Source of the DNA: Podospora comata
Lineage: Eukaryota; Ascomycota; Sordariomycetes; Sordariales; Podosporaceae
Assembly (NCBI GenBank): GCA_017354895.1
Contig: CP071498.1
Coordinates: forward strand, 3,038,001 to 3,102,000
Length of the DNA stretch: 64,000 bases
Reading direction: 5' to 3'
Each line of letters starts with the position of its first letter. The stretch's first letter is position 1. Positions 40,844-50,494 of the stretch are shown here, one piece after another. Under the pieces are notes generated by a model. It did not search any database, was not told the DNA's origin, and saw nothing but the letters and a program-made list of their open reading frames with translations. A program made the translations under genes and the position numbers.

Positions 40844-41744
40844 TCAGCAGGTAAAGACGGCGGGGCCGGGAATGGTATAGGCTTGAGCTACATACGAATC
40901 CATGTCAGTCTCTATTTCATAACATTTCTGAGCAAAAGGTAAAAATATTAAAACTCACCCTTGTAGGCATCATAGGTGACACCGGGGTCGGTGCTCTTGT
41001 AGGCGCCGGGGAAGGAGACCAAGTTGGTGGGGTTGGTCGAACCGCCGCCAGTGACCTGGAGCTGGTGGCAACCGGGGTAGAACTGAGCACCGGGATAGGC
41101 CCAAGCAGCATGAAGGGCAATGATCTCGTGACGGACAAGGTAGTAGCCGGGGCGGATGCAAGAGGGAATGGTGTACTGGTAAGTGGCGGGGCTCTTCATG
41201 AGAGGGGTGGCAGCCCAGTTGTTGGAGGTGCCCTCACGGCCACCTTGCTTGATTTTGAACCAGACGGCCCTTTTCAGAGGTTAGCCTTTATCCTCACAAC
41301 ATTCGGACAACGTGGCACATACGAGGTACCAGGAGACCAGTTCTGGCAACCGCTATCGGGGCAACGAGCCATGTAGGTGATGACGGGACCCATGTGGGAG
41401 TCAGGCCAGAGAGTCCAGTGAAGGGTCACAGTTGAACCAGCAGCGGCAGGGGCGTGGAGAGGAGCGGGAACAGAGCCAGCATTGCACTGGACATCGATGG
41501 AGTCGACATTCTCGACGGGACCGTTGCCGGGGATGGAGCGAGAGACTCTCTGGGGCTTGTTGTTGCCCATGTAGGGGTCCATATAAGGCTGATAGAACTG
41601 TGACACTGTTAGCATCTCGAAGCATGTCAAGAATGATCAGATGGAACTTACTTGGTAGTATTGGCCGCCAATGGTGGCATTGTCAACATAGCCGTGGGCG
41701 GCTACCAAGCCGACTGAGGCGAGAAGAGTAGCGAGAACCTTCAT
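40844..41744 (-). CDS. AA9 lytic polysaccharide monooxygenase (ex-GH61)
   Basis: Four exons (41744-41652, 41597-41323, 41269-40959, 40887-40844; introns 54, 53 and 71 bp) give 240 residues. The signal peptide MKVLATLLASVGLVAA is cut before HGYVDN, which makes His17 the N-terminal copper ligand. The second copper His is in WPDSHMGPVITYMA, and the axial Tyr is in AQFYPGCHQLQVTG. GNGPVENVDSIDVQCNA and YYLVRHEIIALH are further family blocks. The donor GTATGT was chosen because it restores SPGTSAVWFKIKQGG. The protein is the catalytic domain only, without a cellulose-binding module. It oxidises crystalline cellulose or related glucans outside the cell and is typical of plant-litter and dung fungi. 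A TATAAAA box lies 75 bases upstream. Confidence 0.95.
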
Positions 41745-41816
41745 TGTGATAGAGACACTGTCGAGAACTGATCTTGCGAGTGATGGTTGAATGAAGACAC
41801 AGGATGGCTTCTCTCG

Positions 41817-41823
41817 TTTTTAT
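41817..41823 (-). promoter_or_regulatory. TATA box of the AA9 gene
   Basis: TATAAAA on the minus strand, about 75 bases before the ATG at 41744, at the usual distance for a highly expressed fungal gene. Confidence 0.55.
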
Positions 41824-42626
41824 AGAACTTCTCCTCGGCCGGATAGGGCCGAGAAGCATATCTTGTTCTTGAACAACACCGGCCAACATGGAATCTCAAC
41901 AACCTCAGACGGATTCGCCACCCGACAGTGGAAGTGTCCACCGTCTCTTGCAGCCAACCAAATCATGGCAGAACCTGGCTCGGTATCCTTGGCCGATGTT
42001 TGTTGACGGTGGTAGTTACTGCAACTGGAAGGGTGACATGGGACGGAGACGGTGGCGGCGAGCCTAGGAAGATGTTCGCCTTGGCAACGACAGCTGCAGA
42101 GGGAGTCGATCAGAAGATGTTGATGAGAATCTGGAGTGAAGTGGAATGTGTGGAGCATCGCAACGGTTTCAACATCTTGGAATGGGCGGCACTAATCGCC
42201 ATGGAGTTGCTCCCTCCGACGTTGCATTTTCCAGCCGGGGGATGTCGAACAAGATCAACCACCAATGAAATATCAGATTGAAGAAGAAAATAGCCCATTG
42301 CGGTCATCTCCCCCGGGTTTTGAGATCGCATTGTTTGCTGTGGGTTCGGCATATGACCGGTGTTAAGAATGCATTCCTTGACTCTGGCCCTGTCGATATT
42401 GCACAGGCACAAAGCTGCCAGCCAAAGTGGGGGCCAGTTGGAGATGAAAAATGCAGACAAACATGACTTTATTTTACACTTGGGAAAAAACAACCTGCAA
42501 GCATCCTTCCAATGGGGGGCAACTGTTGCCTTACCCCTCACCGCTCCTGGTCCCGTGCACCCGTAGCTCTTCCCCCGACATCCAATTCTCTCCTCTTCTC
42601 CCGGCGACCCGGACCGGTCAACTTCT
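41824..42626. other. Intergenic, upstream of AA9
   Basis: About 800 bp between the AA9 promoter and the 3' end of the dioxygenase gene. A 200-codon minus-strand frame lacks any motif and overlaps the dioxygenase end, so it is taken as noncoding. Confidence 0.4.
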
Positions 42627-43707
42627 TCACTGCAAGAATGTCGGCGGAAGAGGAGGTCCCCAGATATGCAGACTGTCTGGCCCAGCCTCTGATCTCGAAA
42701 TTGGCGTTGTCTCATCCACCAAGTCGCCGTCTACGTAATGTTCCAAAATGAAGCCCGATCGATCGTACCTGGCACCGAGTCAGCATCTCTACGCATCAAG
42801 TTAATTCGCAAACAACACTGCCAACTCACCAGTAATCGAAAATCTGCGACCCAAGCACATGTCTGCCAACACCCCACACCAAGTCGTAGCCCTTGTCCCG
42901 AAGCCATTGGTGGCCCAACGACTGAATATCAAAATCGTGTACCTCGAAGCTCGAGTGGTGGACGTGGTATTTGGGCCCTGAAGTCATTGGTCAGTCAGTT
43001 GTTTTGCCACCAACGAGATCTGGGCATGGATGTTAACCTTCAAAGAAGAACCAAGTGTGATGATCGACCTGTTCCATCCCTCTGTCCAAATGAAGGAAAG
43101 TAGAGACGTCCTTCCCGTTGGGCTCGTGGATGATGTCGCTCGGCTTGAGGTTGAACCGAGTGGTGTAGAACTCGAACGCCTTGGCAAAGTTGGTCACGCA
43201 ACACCCAACATGGCCCAACTTGTGAACGGCCGCTGGTGCCTTCTTGAACCGTTGTGTCTTGTTGACGGGCCGATGCTTGTTCTCAGGGAAGTTGTACTCC
43301 AGCTCGGGCAGGTGCGCTGACTTTTCGACGGGGGTTTGCCCATACACCAGGTGGAAGGGGAAGTCATCGACAGGATCTCTGAAGGTTACGCGCTTGCCGC
43401 CACCGGGCGCATCGGAATCGTGGACTGGGGTCGCTTTGGGAAGAGTCTTGGAGGCGAGCTCCAAGTCCTCCAGGGACTCGACAACGAATCCAGCACCACC
43501 AAACTCATTTTCGGCGCCCTTGGTGGCACAGTATACAAAGGGCTCGGTCCCATAGCCCTTGAAGTATACTGTATCACCTCTGTCGTCGGCTACCGTGAAG
43601 CCGAAGTCGGCCAAAAACTCGCGTGCCTTGTCGAGATCAGCATGGGTGTAGTACACATGTGCAATACGCACAAGCTTGATCTTGGGAATCTGCTGCTCGG
43701 CCGTCAT
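42627..43707 (-). CDS. VOC-fold extradiol ring-cleavage dioxygenase
   Basis: Exons 43707-43038, 42977-42830 and 42768-42627 (introns 60 and 61 bp) give 319 residues. Two glyoxalase/VOC modules are seen: KIKLVRIAHVYYTHADLDKA at the start and VHKLGHVGCCVTNFAKAFEF from about residue 160. The three iron ligands expected for catechol 2,3-dioxygenase-type enzymes are in HVGCCV (His), KYHVHHSSFEVHDFD (His) and GFILEHYVDGD (Glu); the last two appear only after splicing. It would open a catechol-like ring beside the hydroxyls (meta cleavage). It is divergent from the flavin monooxygenase at 44499, which could supply the diol, and shares the cluster with a FAH-family hydrolase able to act on the cleaved product. 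Confidence 0.88.
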
Positions 43708-44498
43708 GTTGGCGATGGACGTTTGGTAGGTCGTTTGAAGTGTGTTTGGTTAGAAAGATCTAATCTGATCTTCTCAGCGGGGCGAAGACATTGAGATATG
43801 GTCGACCTTGATTCCACCGACAAGCACAGGGTATTTAGTTCGCCCGGAAGATGCACCGTTCTTCGGGGCAAATCATTGCTTGGCAGTCACAAGGTGGGTC
43901 TGCGGCGAGTCAAGCTGACTCCTTTTCACTGCTCAGTGGCATCACAGCACGTCTCTCCAGTGAATTTCCGGCTGTCCTTTTCCAGCAATCACTTGGTCAC
44001 TGTGTACGCAGGTTGATCATGGCGTATCACAACTCTTCGCTTCCTGTTTTGGGCCCTTTGTGTCGTTGGCAAAGACACCTCTAAGTGAGACTCAACTATC
44101 CTTGCAAGCTGTGCATATTTGCAACCACCCATCCTTTCCTTTTCACGCCTACCAGGTATCTGCATCAGAGAAGCCGCCGCGACCATGTGTCTCGCCTGTC
44201 ATCCTGTCCAGCTGTCTTCGGTGGCCTGCGAGTTAATAGCTACCCGTCCCCGATGTGCCATCCGCCGTTCTTGGCACGGGCGATTTGCAAAGAAACTGTG
44301 GGGTTGTTTACTCCGTTGGCTTTGTCAAAGCTGACATGGCGATGTTGAATGATACTTATCCCTGAACGACCCCGCTGACAACCAGGTATGGGGTTGGACG
44401 GCCCCTCAAATAAACAATCCAAAGTCATCAAGGTGTTTCGAATTTTTGCTGGGCTGTCTCTGCTTCTCCTCTAAACTTCGATCGCCGCGATACTTACA
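43708..44498. promoter_or_regulatory. Bidirectional promoter region, dioxygenase / monooxygenase
   Basis: 791 bp between two divergent cluster genes, without coding sequence. It should hold shared control sites; the TACCCCG motif seen elsewhere in the cluster was not found here. Confidence 0.4.
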
Positions 44499-46329
44499 AT
44501 GGCCGACGAGATCATCAAGACCGACCTCCTCATTGTTGGAGCAGGCCCTGCGGGTGCTGCTCTGGCAAGCTTCCTCTCATCCTATGGGCGCAAAGGAATT
44601 ATCATTTCGGCCGCTTCTGGCACGGCGCATACGCCCAGAGCTCATATCACCAACATGGCTGCCCTGGAATGTCTGAGAGACATTGGACTGGACCGGCAAT
44701 GCATCGATGCAGGCGCTGCGGGGAACCATATGGTGCACACAAGATGGTGCCATTCCATGGCCGGCGATGAATACGCCAGGCTCTATTCTTGGGGCAACGA
44801 TCCGAAACGCAAGGTTTGTCAAAACACTGACACGGTTTCCGGCCAATTGCTGATGTCTTGTGATACAGGGTGACTATGATGCGGCAAGCCCTTGTGACCA
44901 CGTCGACCTTCCTCAGACCGAACTCGAGCCAATTCTCACGCGGAGAGCAATCCATACTGGCTGGACCTTGCGATTCGACACCTCCTTTGTGTCGTTCACG
45001 CGTCCTGAGCCAGACGTTATCATCAGCGAAGTCAAAGACAACCTTTCTGGCAAAACGTACAAGATCCAGTCACGCTTTCTGTTTGGCTGCGACGGCGCCC
45101 GCAGCCAAGTTATCCGCGAGCTCAAGATTCCCCTCATCAAAAAACCTGGGCAAGGATTGGCACTCAACGTGCTCCTCAAGGCCGATCTTTCACATCTCGT
45201 CAAGAACCGAACCGGAAATCTACACTGGGTCTTCCAACCGGAGAAGGAACATCCAGCTTGGGGTTGGGCCTGCATTGTCCGAATGGTTCGGCCGTGGGAC
45301 GAGTGGATGTTTATCTTTCTCCCACCCCCCGGTGCCGATGTCAAGGGTGACGACATGATTGCTTCGAACGAAGAGTACATTGCCCGGGTCAAACAGTTCA
45401 TCGGGGACGAGTCGGTTGATGTCGAGATCAAGGACGTGAGCAAATGGATGATCAATGAGACGGTTGCGGAGTATTATTCAGATGGAAACATCTTTTGCTT
45501 GGGCGATGCTGTCCACCGCCATCCACCATTCAACGGTCTGGGGTCCAACACTTGCATCCAGGATGCTTTCAACCTGGCATGGAAGCTTGATTACGTCATG
45601 TCTTGCCGCGCAGGTCCCAGCCTCCTCGATACCTACAGCACCGAGCGTCAACCGGTCGGTGTAGATATCATCACCCGGGCCAACCAAGGTCTTCGCGACC
45701 ATGCATTGTGGATGAAGTCTATCGGCATGTTGGAACCCGATTTGGAGAAGAGGAAAGCAATTCTGGCCGAGTTTGAGGACAAGGGCGAAGTTGGCAGGAA
45801 GAGGCGACAAGAGTTCCAAGCGGGCATCGAGAACACGGGCACCGAATTCCATGGGTTGGGCATCGAGATGAACCAACAGTATCGGTCGAATGCCGTGTAT
45901 CATGGGGATGAGCCAGAAGCTCCGGCTCTGCCTGAGGACGCGGTGCGTGAACGTCTCATCTCCAGCTACCCAGGCATGAGGTTACCCCACGCCTGGTTGA
46001 ACACACGGAAGCCAGGCAAGCAGTTCTCGACTATTGATCTTGCTGGCCATGGGCGGTTCTGTCTTCTCACCGGGCCTGGTGGCCACAAGTGGAAGGAAGC
46101 TGCGGCCAACGCCGCCAAGGCCGTAGGGGTGGACATTGTGAGTTACTCGATTGGCTGGAAGGAGGACTATGAGGATGTCTATTTTGACTGGGCGAAGCGC
46201 AGGGAGGTGGAGGAGGACGGGTGTGTGTTGGTTCGCCCAGATAGGTTCGTTGCTTGGCGGTCAAAGTCCATGATTTCGACCCCGCAGGAGAAGCTGGAAA
46301 AGGTCTTGCGGAAAGTCTTGTGTCTTTAA
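44499..46329 (+). CDS. FAD-dependent aromatic hydroxylase (phenol 2-monooxygenase type)
   Basis: Exons 44499-44813 and 44869-46329 (intron 55 bp, GTTTGT...ATACAG) give 591 residues. Flavoprotein monooxygenase motifs are in order: the Rossmann GxGxxG in LLIVGAGPAGAALASFL (residues 10-26), GCDGARSQVI (DG motif) and IFCLGDAVHRHPPFNGLG with NTCIQDAFNLAWKL (GD motif). The C-terminal thioredoxin-like extension (from FSTIDLAGHGRFCLLTGPGG) places it with phenol hydroxylase and related fungal enzymes. It inserts one oxygen into an aromatic ring using NAD(P)H. The neighbouring ring-cleavage dioxygenase suggests that the product is a catechol or hydroquinone. Confidence 0.92.
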
Positions 46330-47400
46330 ACCGAGCGTGATAAAATAATAAACACAGTTCACACAATACTACACCTGGCGTGTTGTTGCATCACCACACG
46401 CCTTAGTCTCGCTTATCTCTCACCTCCATTTGTCTGCGAGTTTGATCAGGCATTTTCTCTCTTCTTTTTTCACACAAAATGGACCCAACGGATGACCTGT
46501 TGGTTGAGGAATGGGCCCCATGGAGGTGAGATCAACTGGAGAGTGTCCACTCAGATGGTTTGAGCACATATTCCACCTACGAAGTAAGGCAGTGGACGAC
46601 ATTTACAAGACAAGCTGACACAGGTGCATTGTGATGCCTTACGCTAAAAGGCCGGGATTGTATGCTGTCAACTTGTGTCGGACCAGTTGTGGGATGCCTG
46701 CCCAAAGGTTCTGTTATTGTTCTGTCCGCACAATTTAGCCTGTATCCTTTTAATCCAACACGAACCAAAATCTATCCTTCGGTCCAATAGAGAGCTTTTT
46801 GATTGACATAACACCTACTTCATCTCCACGGGTTCCTAGTTCTCCCACATGGTGGCCGAATACCCCGTGATGTTCCCCAACTTCCCCGGATTCACCCCAG
46901 ATTTCCCCCACATTCTTGGCTTTTGGTGTGATTCGAAATGCGGGGAAATACCCCGAAGGACGCTAGCCGGGTAGGACCGAATGGTGTTGGCCAGTGAGGA
47001 TTTGGCCGGGGCCCATCCACCTAGCTGATGATATTGCCGGTAGCCTGGTTGGTTCGGTGCGTGCAGGGTAAGACGAGAGGATAATGGTTAGACAGGTTGG
47101 TACCATAGTTGGCACACACATGGCAAAAGTGTGTCGCTGCCAGACCAGACATGTGCACCATGCCGGATTCAGGGGTGGCTAACAGGGGGACGAGACAAGA
47201 GAGGAAAAGGTTTTAAAGAGACCTCGAGGCTCGCCTTTGGTTTGAGATGAAGGGTAGGGCTCTTTGAACCTCTCATTCTTTTTTCGTTTTGCCATCCTTT
47301 TGTTTACCTTACCCCCTTTTTTGACCTCATCTCTCCTCCATTGTCAACACCCCAACACCACCATCAGTTGGGCATCACACCCACTCCAACTCTTGCAACA
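46330..47400. promoter_or_regulatory. Promoter region of the P450 gene
   Basis: 1.07 kb without a gene. It contains TACCCCG at 46861-46867, an inverted repeat at 46941-46955 and several TTCCCC strings at 46870-46915. Confidence 0.4.
46941..46955. promoter_or_regulatory. Inverted repeat CGGGG-N5-CCCCG, possible zinc-cluster site
   Basis: CGGGGAAATACCCCG has perfect 5-bp arms and can be read as CGG-N9-CCG, the kind of inverted CGG pair bound by Zn2Cys6 dimers. It lies about 450 bp before the P450 start. The cluster encodes such a regulator at 50495. Binding is inferred. Confidence 0.4.
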
Positions 47401-48996
47401 ATGGGCGTCCTCCTCCTCGCCGGCGGCGCCGCCCTCGCCCTCTCCATCCTCTACATCCTCCTCTTCACCGGCAAACGGGACCCACGTCTCCCACCCGGCC
47501 CCCCAACCCTCCCCTTAATCGGCAACCTCCATCAGATCCCCACCAAGCGCACCCACCTCCAATTCGCCAAATGGGCCAAACAATACGGCGAGATCTACTC
47601 CCTCAAGTTCGGCCCCGGAACCTCCATCGTCATTTCTTCTCCTCGCCTGATCAAACAGCTCGTCGACAAAAAGTCCCAGCTCTACTCCCGCCGCCCGCCC
47701 AGCCACGTAGCCGACCTCATCGCCCAGGGTGATCACCTCTTACTCATGCAGTACTCCGACCGCTGGAGGACATGCCGCAAGCTAGTCCACCAGTACTTCA
47801 TGGAGGGCATGGTAGCGAAGCAGCACGTCAAAGTTGTCAACGCGGAGGCGGTGCAGATGCTGCATGATTTTGTTACGGAGCCCAAAGGGCATATGAAGCA
47901 TCCAAAGAGGTTCAGCAACAGTATCATCATGAGTTTGATCTACGGGACGAGGACGCCAAGTATCAACACGGAGCATATGGTTCGGTTGTATAGTCTTATG
48001 GAGAACTGGAGCAAGGTTATGGAGGCGGGGAATACACCACCGGTGGACATCTTTCCTTTTCTGAAGCTGGTGCCGGAGGGTTTGCTGGGGAATTGGAGGT
48101 CGAGGGCGAAGAATGTGGGCAAGGAGATGACAGAGTTGTATTCGGAGTGGGTGGAGAAGGGGATTCAACGGCATAGGGATCTGGGGGGGCGGGATTGTTT
48201 TCTGGACAAGGTTTTGGATCAGGGGTTGGAGAAGCTGGATTTGGACAAGCATGGGTTGTACTTTTTGTGCGGGACGGTGATGGAGGGGGGGTCGGATACG
48301 ACGAGCTCGTTGATTATTGCTTTTATTCATGCCATGACCAAGTGGCCGGAGGTGCTCAAGAAGGCGCAGGAGCAGATTGATGCTGTGGTTGGGGAGGACA
48401 GGACGCCGACTTGGGAGGATTATGAGAAGCTGCCGTACATTGCGGCCTGTGTGAAGGAGGCGCATAGGTGGAGGCCGGTGACGCCGTTGGCGTTCCCTCA
48501 TTCGTTGGCGGAGGATGATTGGGTTGATGGGATGTACTTGCCCAAGGGGAGTGATATCTTTATCAATGCTTTTGGGATGCATATGGATGAGAAGAGGTTT
48601 CCCAACCCGGATGTGTTCAACCCAGATAACTACGAGGGGTACACGGCGTTGGCGTCGGAGTTGGCTGGCGGTGATTACAACAACCGGGATCATTATGGGT
48701 ATGGCAGTGGGAGGAGGATTTGCCCTGGCATTCACTTGGCCGAGAGGAACTTGTTTTTGGCGGTTGCCAAGTTGGTGTGGGCTTTTAACATTGGGCCTGG
48801 GCTGGATGCTTCCGGGAGGGAGATCCCACCAGATGTCAGCCATGAAACTGGATACTGCTCAGGTTTCTTGGTGTGCGCGGAGGACTTTCCAGCTACTATC
48901 ACACTGAGATCAGAGGCACGAAAGGCGACGATTCTGAGAGAGTATGCTGCTGCCAGGGCAGAGGTGTTTTCTCAGTACGAGCTACCGAAGGAGTAG
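47401..48996 (+). CDS. Cytochrome P450 monooxygenase
   Basis: A single exon of 531 residues starts at the ATG after CTTGCAACA. An N-terminal anchor (VLLLAGGAALALSILYILLF) is followed by the proline hinge RLPPGPPTLPLIGN. The I-helix motif is VMEGGSDTTSS, the K-helix ExxR is KEAHRWRP, the PERF-like segment is FPNPDVFNPDNY, and the heme loop YGYGSGRRICPGIHLAERN contains the cysteine ligand. It is an ER-bound class II enzyme resembling fungal CYP families around O-methylsterigmatocystin oxidoreductase; the family number cannot be set by eye. It has no intron, unlike most genes here. Likely role: hydroxylation or demethylation within the aromatic cluster. Confidence 0.95.
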   Translation: MGVLLLAGGAALALSILYILLFTGKRDPRLPPGPPTLPLIGNLHQIPTKRTHLQFAKWAKQYGEIYSLKFGPGTSIVISSPRLIKQLVDKKSQLYSRRPPSHVADLIAQGDHLLLMQYSDRWRTCRKLVHQYFMEGMVAKQHVKVVNAEAVQMLHDFVTEPKGHMKHPKRFSNSIIMSLIYGTRTPSINTEHMVRLYSLMENWSKVMEAGNTPPVDIFPFLKLVPEGLLGNWRSRAKNVGKEMTELYSEWVEKGIQRHRDLGGRDCFLDKVLDQGLEKLDLDKHGLYFLCGTVMEGGSDTTSSLIIAFIHAMTKWPEVLKKAQEQIDAVVGEDRTPTWEDYEKLPYIAACVKEAHRWRPVTPLAFPHSLAEDDWVDGMYLPKGSDIFINAFGMHMDEKRFPNPDVFNPDNYEGYTALASELAGGDYNNRDHYGYGSGRRICPGIHLAERNLFLAVAKLVWAFNIGPGLDASGREIPPDVSHETGYCSGFLVCAEDFPATITLRSEARKATILREYAAARAEVFSQYELPKE

Positions 48997-49238
48997 GTAC
49001 ATAGCCTTGTGTATAAATATTTCTTTTTTTGCTTCCTCCAAGCACTTTTGTCTCCAGTTGTGCAGAAGATCTTCCAGCTGTCGTCGTGTCCCTCGGTAGG
49101 TGGTCTCCCCAGCACGGGCCAATTCTGATTGGTCCGACGGTGGAGCTCGGCAATTGATGCAAGCTGTCAACGACGCCAAATTTGAAGAATCATTGGATCA
49201 ACATCAACCTTTGTTATCCAAGTACCCAAGTCACCAAA

Positions 49239-50204
49239 ATGTCTTTCCGCGTTCAGACGGCAGCAGCCGCATCATTTCAACGGCTTGTGAGGTTTGTCAA
49301 CGCCCAGGGGTCCACCAAGTTTGGTGACCTGAAGACCAGACCAACCGGCGTCAGTCTCGCCGGCGCGGAGGTTGAAGTCCTCGAGGGTGATGTTGGCAAT
49401 GGTTTCCGTGGCACTGGGAAAATAGACAAGATCCAGAAGGTGCGTTGCTCACATGTGGCATGAGAACGTCAGCTAACGTGTTTTTCAGCTTCTGTGTCCT
49501 TTGCCCCAAGTACATGCGATTATGTGCATTGGACTCAACTATCAGAAGCACGCCACTGAAGCCAATGTATGATCCCCACCCATGTCTCCATGACGGACTG
49601 CCACTGACCAGTGTAGCTACGAGTTGCCCCGTATCCTGTTCTCTTCACCAAACCAGCCGATGCTCTTGCTGGGCCTAATGAGGACATACCAGTCCACCCT
49701 GACGCTCAAAGCATGCTCGACTACGAGGGTGAGTTGACAGTGGTTGTCGGCAAAGACGCAAAGAATGTTCCCGAGACAGACGCCCTGAAATACGTGCTTG
49801 GATACACGGTTGGCAACGACATCTCAGCGCGCTACTTCCAGCTGCCAGAGACATCAGGTGGCCAGTTTTGTTATGCCAAATCCTTCGACAAGTTTTGCCC
49901 CATTGGGCCTTGTATCGTGTCCCCTAGCCTGATTCCAGACCCGCAAAAGCTCCAGCTTGTCACCAAGGTCAATGGGCAGGTGAGACAGCAGACCGAGACG
50001 TCGGACATGATTTTTTCGGTGGCCAAGATTATCTCTCACCTCAGCCGTGGAAGGACACTGCGGAGAGGAACGGTTATTCAAACCGGGACCCCGAGTGGAG
50101 TCGGTCTCTTCATGGAGCCCAAGGGGTTCTTGAAGAATGGGGACGTGGTTGAGGTGTCAATTGATGGGTTGGGGTCGATTAGCAACAAGATGGTGTTTGA
50201 GTGA
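49239..50204 (+). CDS. Fumarylacetoacetate hydrolase-family enzyme
   Basis: Exons 49239-49439, 49489-49566 and 49617-50204 (introns 49 and 50 bp, the shortest normal ones here) give 288 residues. After a 70-residue N-terminal part come CIGLNYQKHATEANL, VLFTKPADALAGPNEDIPVH and MLDYEGELTVVVGK, whose ExE is the metal site. GYTVGNDISARYFQ, KSFDKFCPIGPCIV and GTVIQTGTPSGVGL follow. This is the FAH catalytic domain, as in acylpyruvases and meta-pathway hydratases/decarboxylases. It cuts or decarboxylates beta-diketo acids. Together with the extradiol dioxygenase it could process the ring-fission product. Confidence 0.93.
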
Positions 50205-50494
50205 GGCAGAAAAAATACCCAGATTCTTCATAATACCTACCCCGCAATTCATTAGCCAAGTGAACCCAGTGACCTGGGGACGCTAACATGGCTAACTCGC
50301 TTAGCGGGCGTTCAAAGCCACGCTACCCCGCGCTAGTGGCGATCAGCGGCAATCGCAATTCGTCCGTCTCTGGCAAAACTCCCCGAAAACAACCATGCAG
50401 CCCTCGGGCAGATTTCTTAAACCCACTGCCCGGGCACCTATTCAGCAGGTGAGATATGCCGTCTTCACTTCGCGACCAACATTGCCCCCGAACC
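50205..50494. promoter_or_regulatory. Short promoter of the zinc-cluster regulator
   Basis: 290 bp between the hydrolase and the regulator. It contains TACCCCG at 50238-50244 and again at 50324-50330, the latter inside GCTACCCCGCGCTAG. Confidence 0.4.

Noticed and set aside
42110-42715. 201-codon minus-strand frame upstream of the AA9 gene
   Set aside because: It overlaps the last exon of the dioxygenase in another frame and contains no domain, signal peptide or start context.
47515-48843. Long minus-strand open frame opposite the P450 gene (over 350 codons)
   Set aside because: It is rich in Arg/His/Pro, lacks motifs, and arises because the strongly biased P450 codons leave the antisense strand open.
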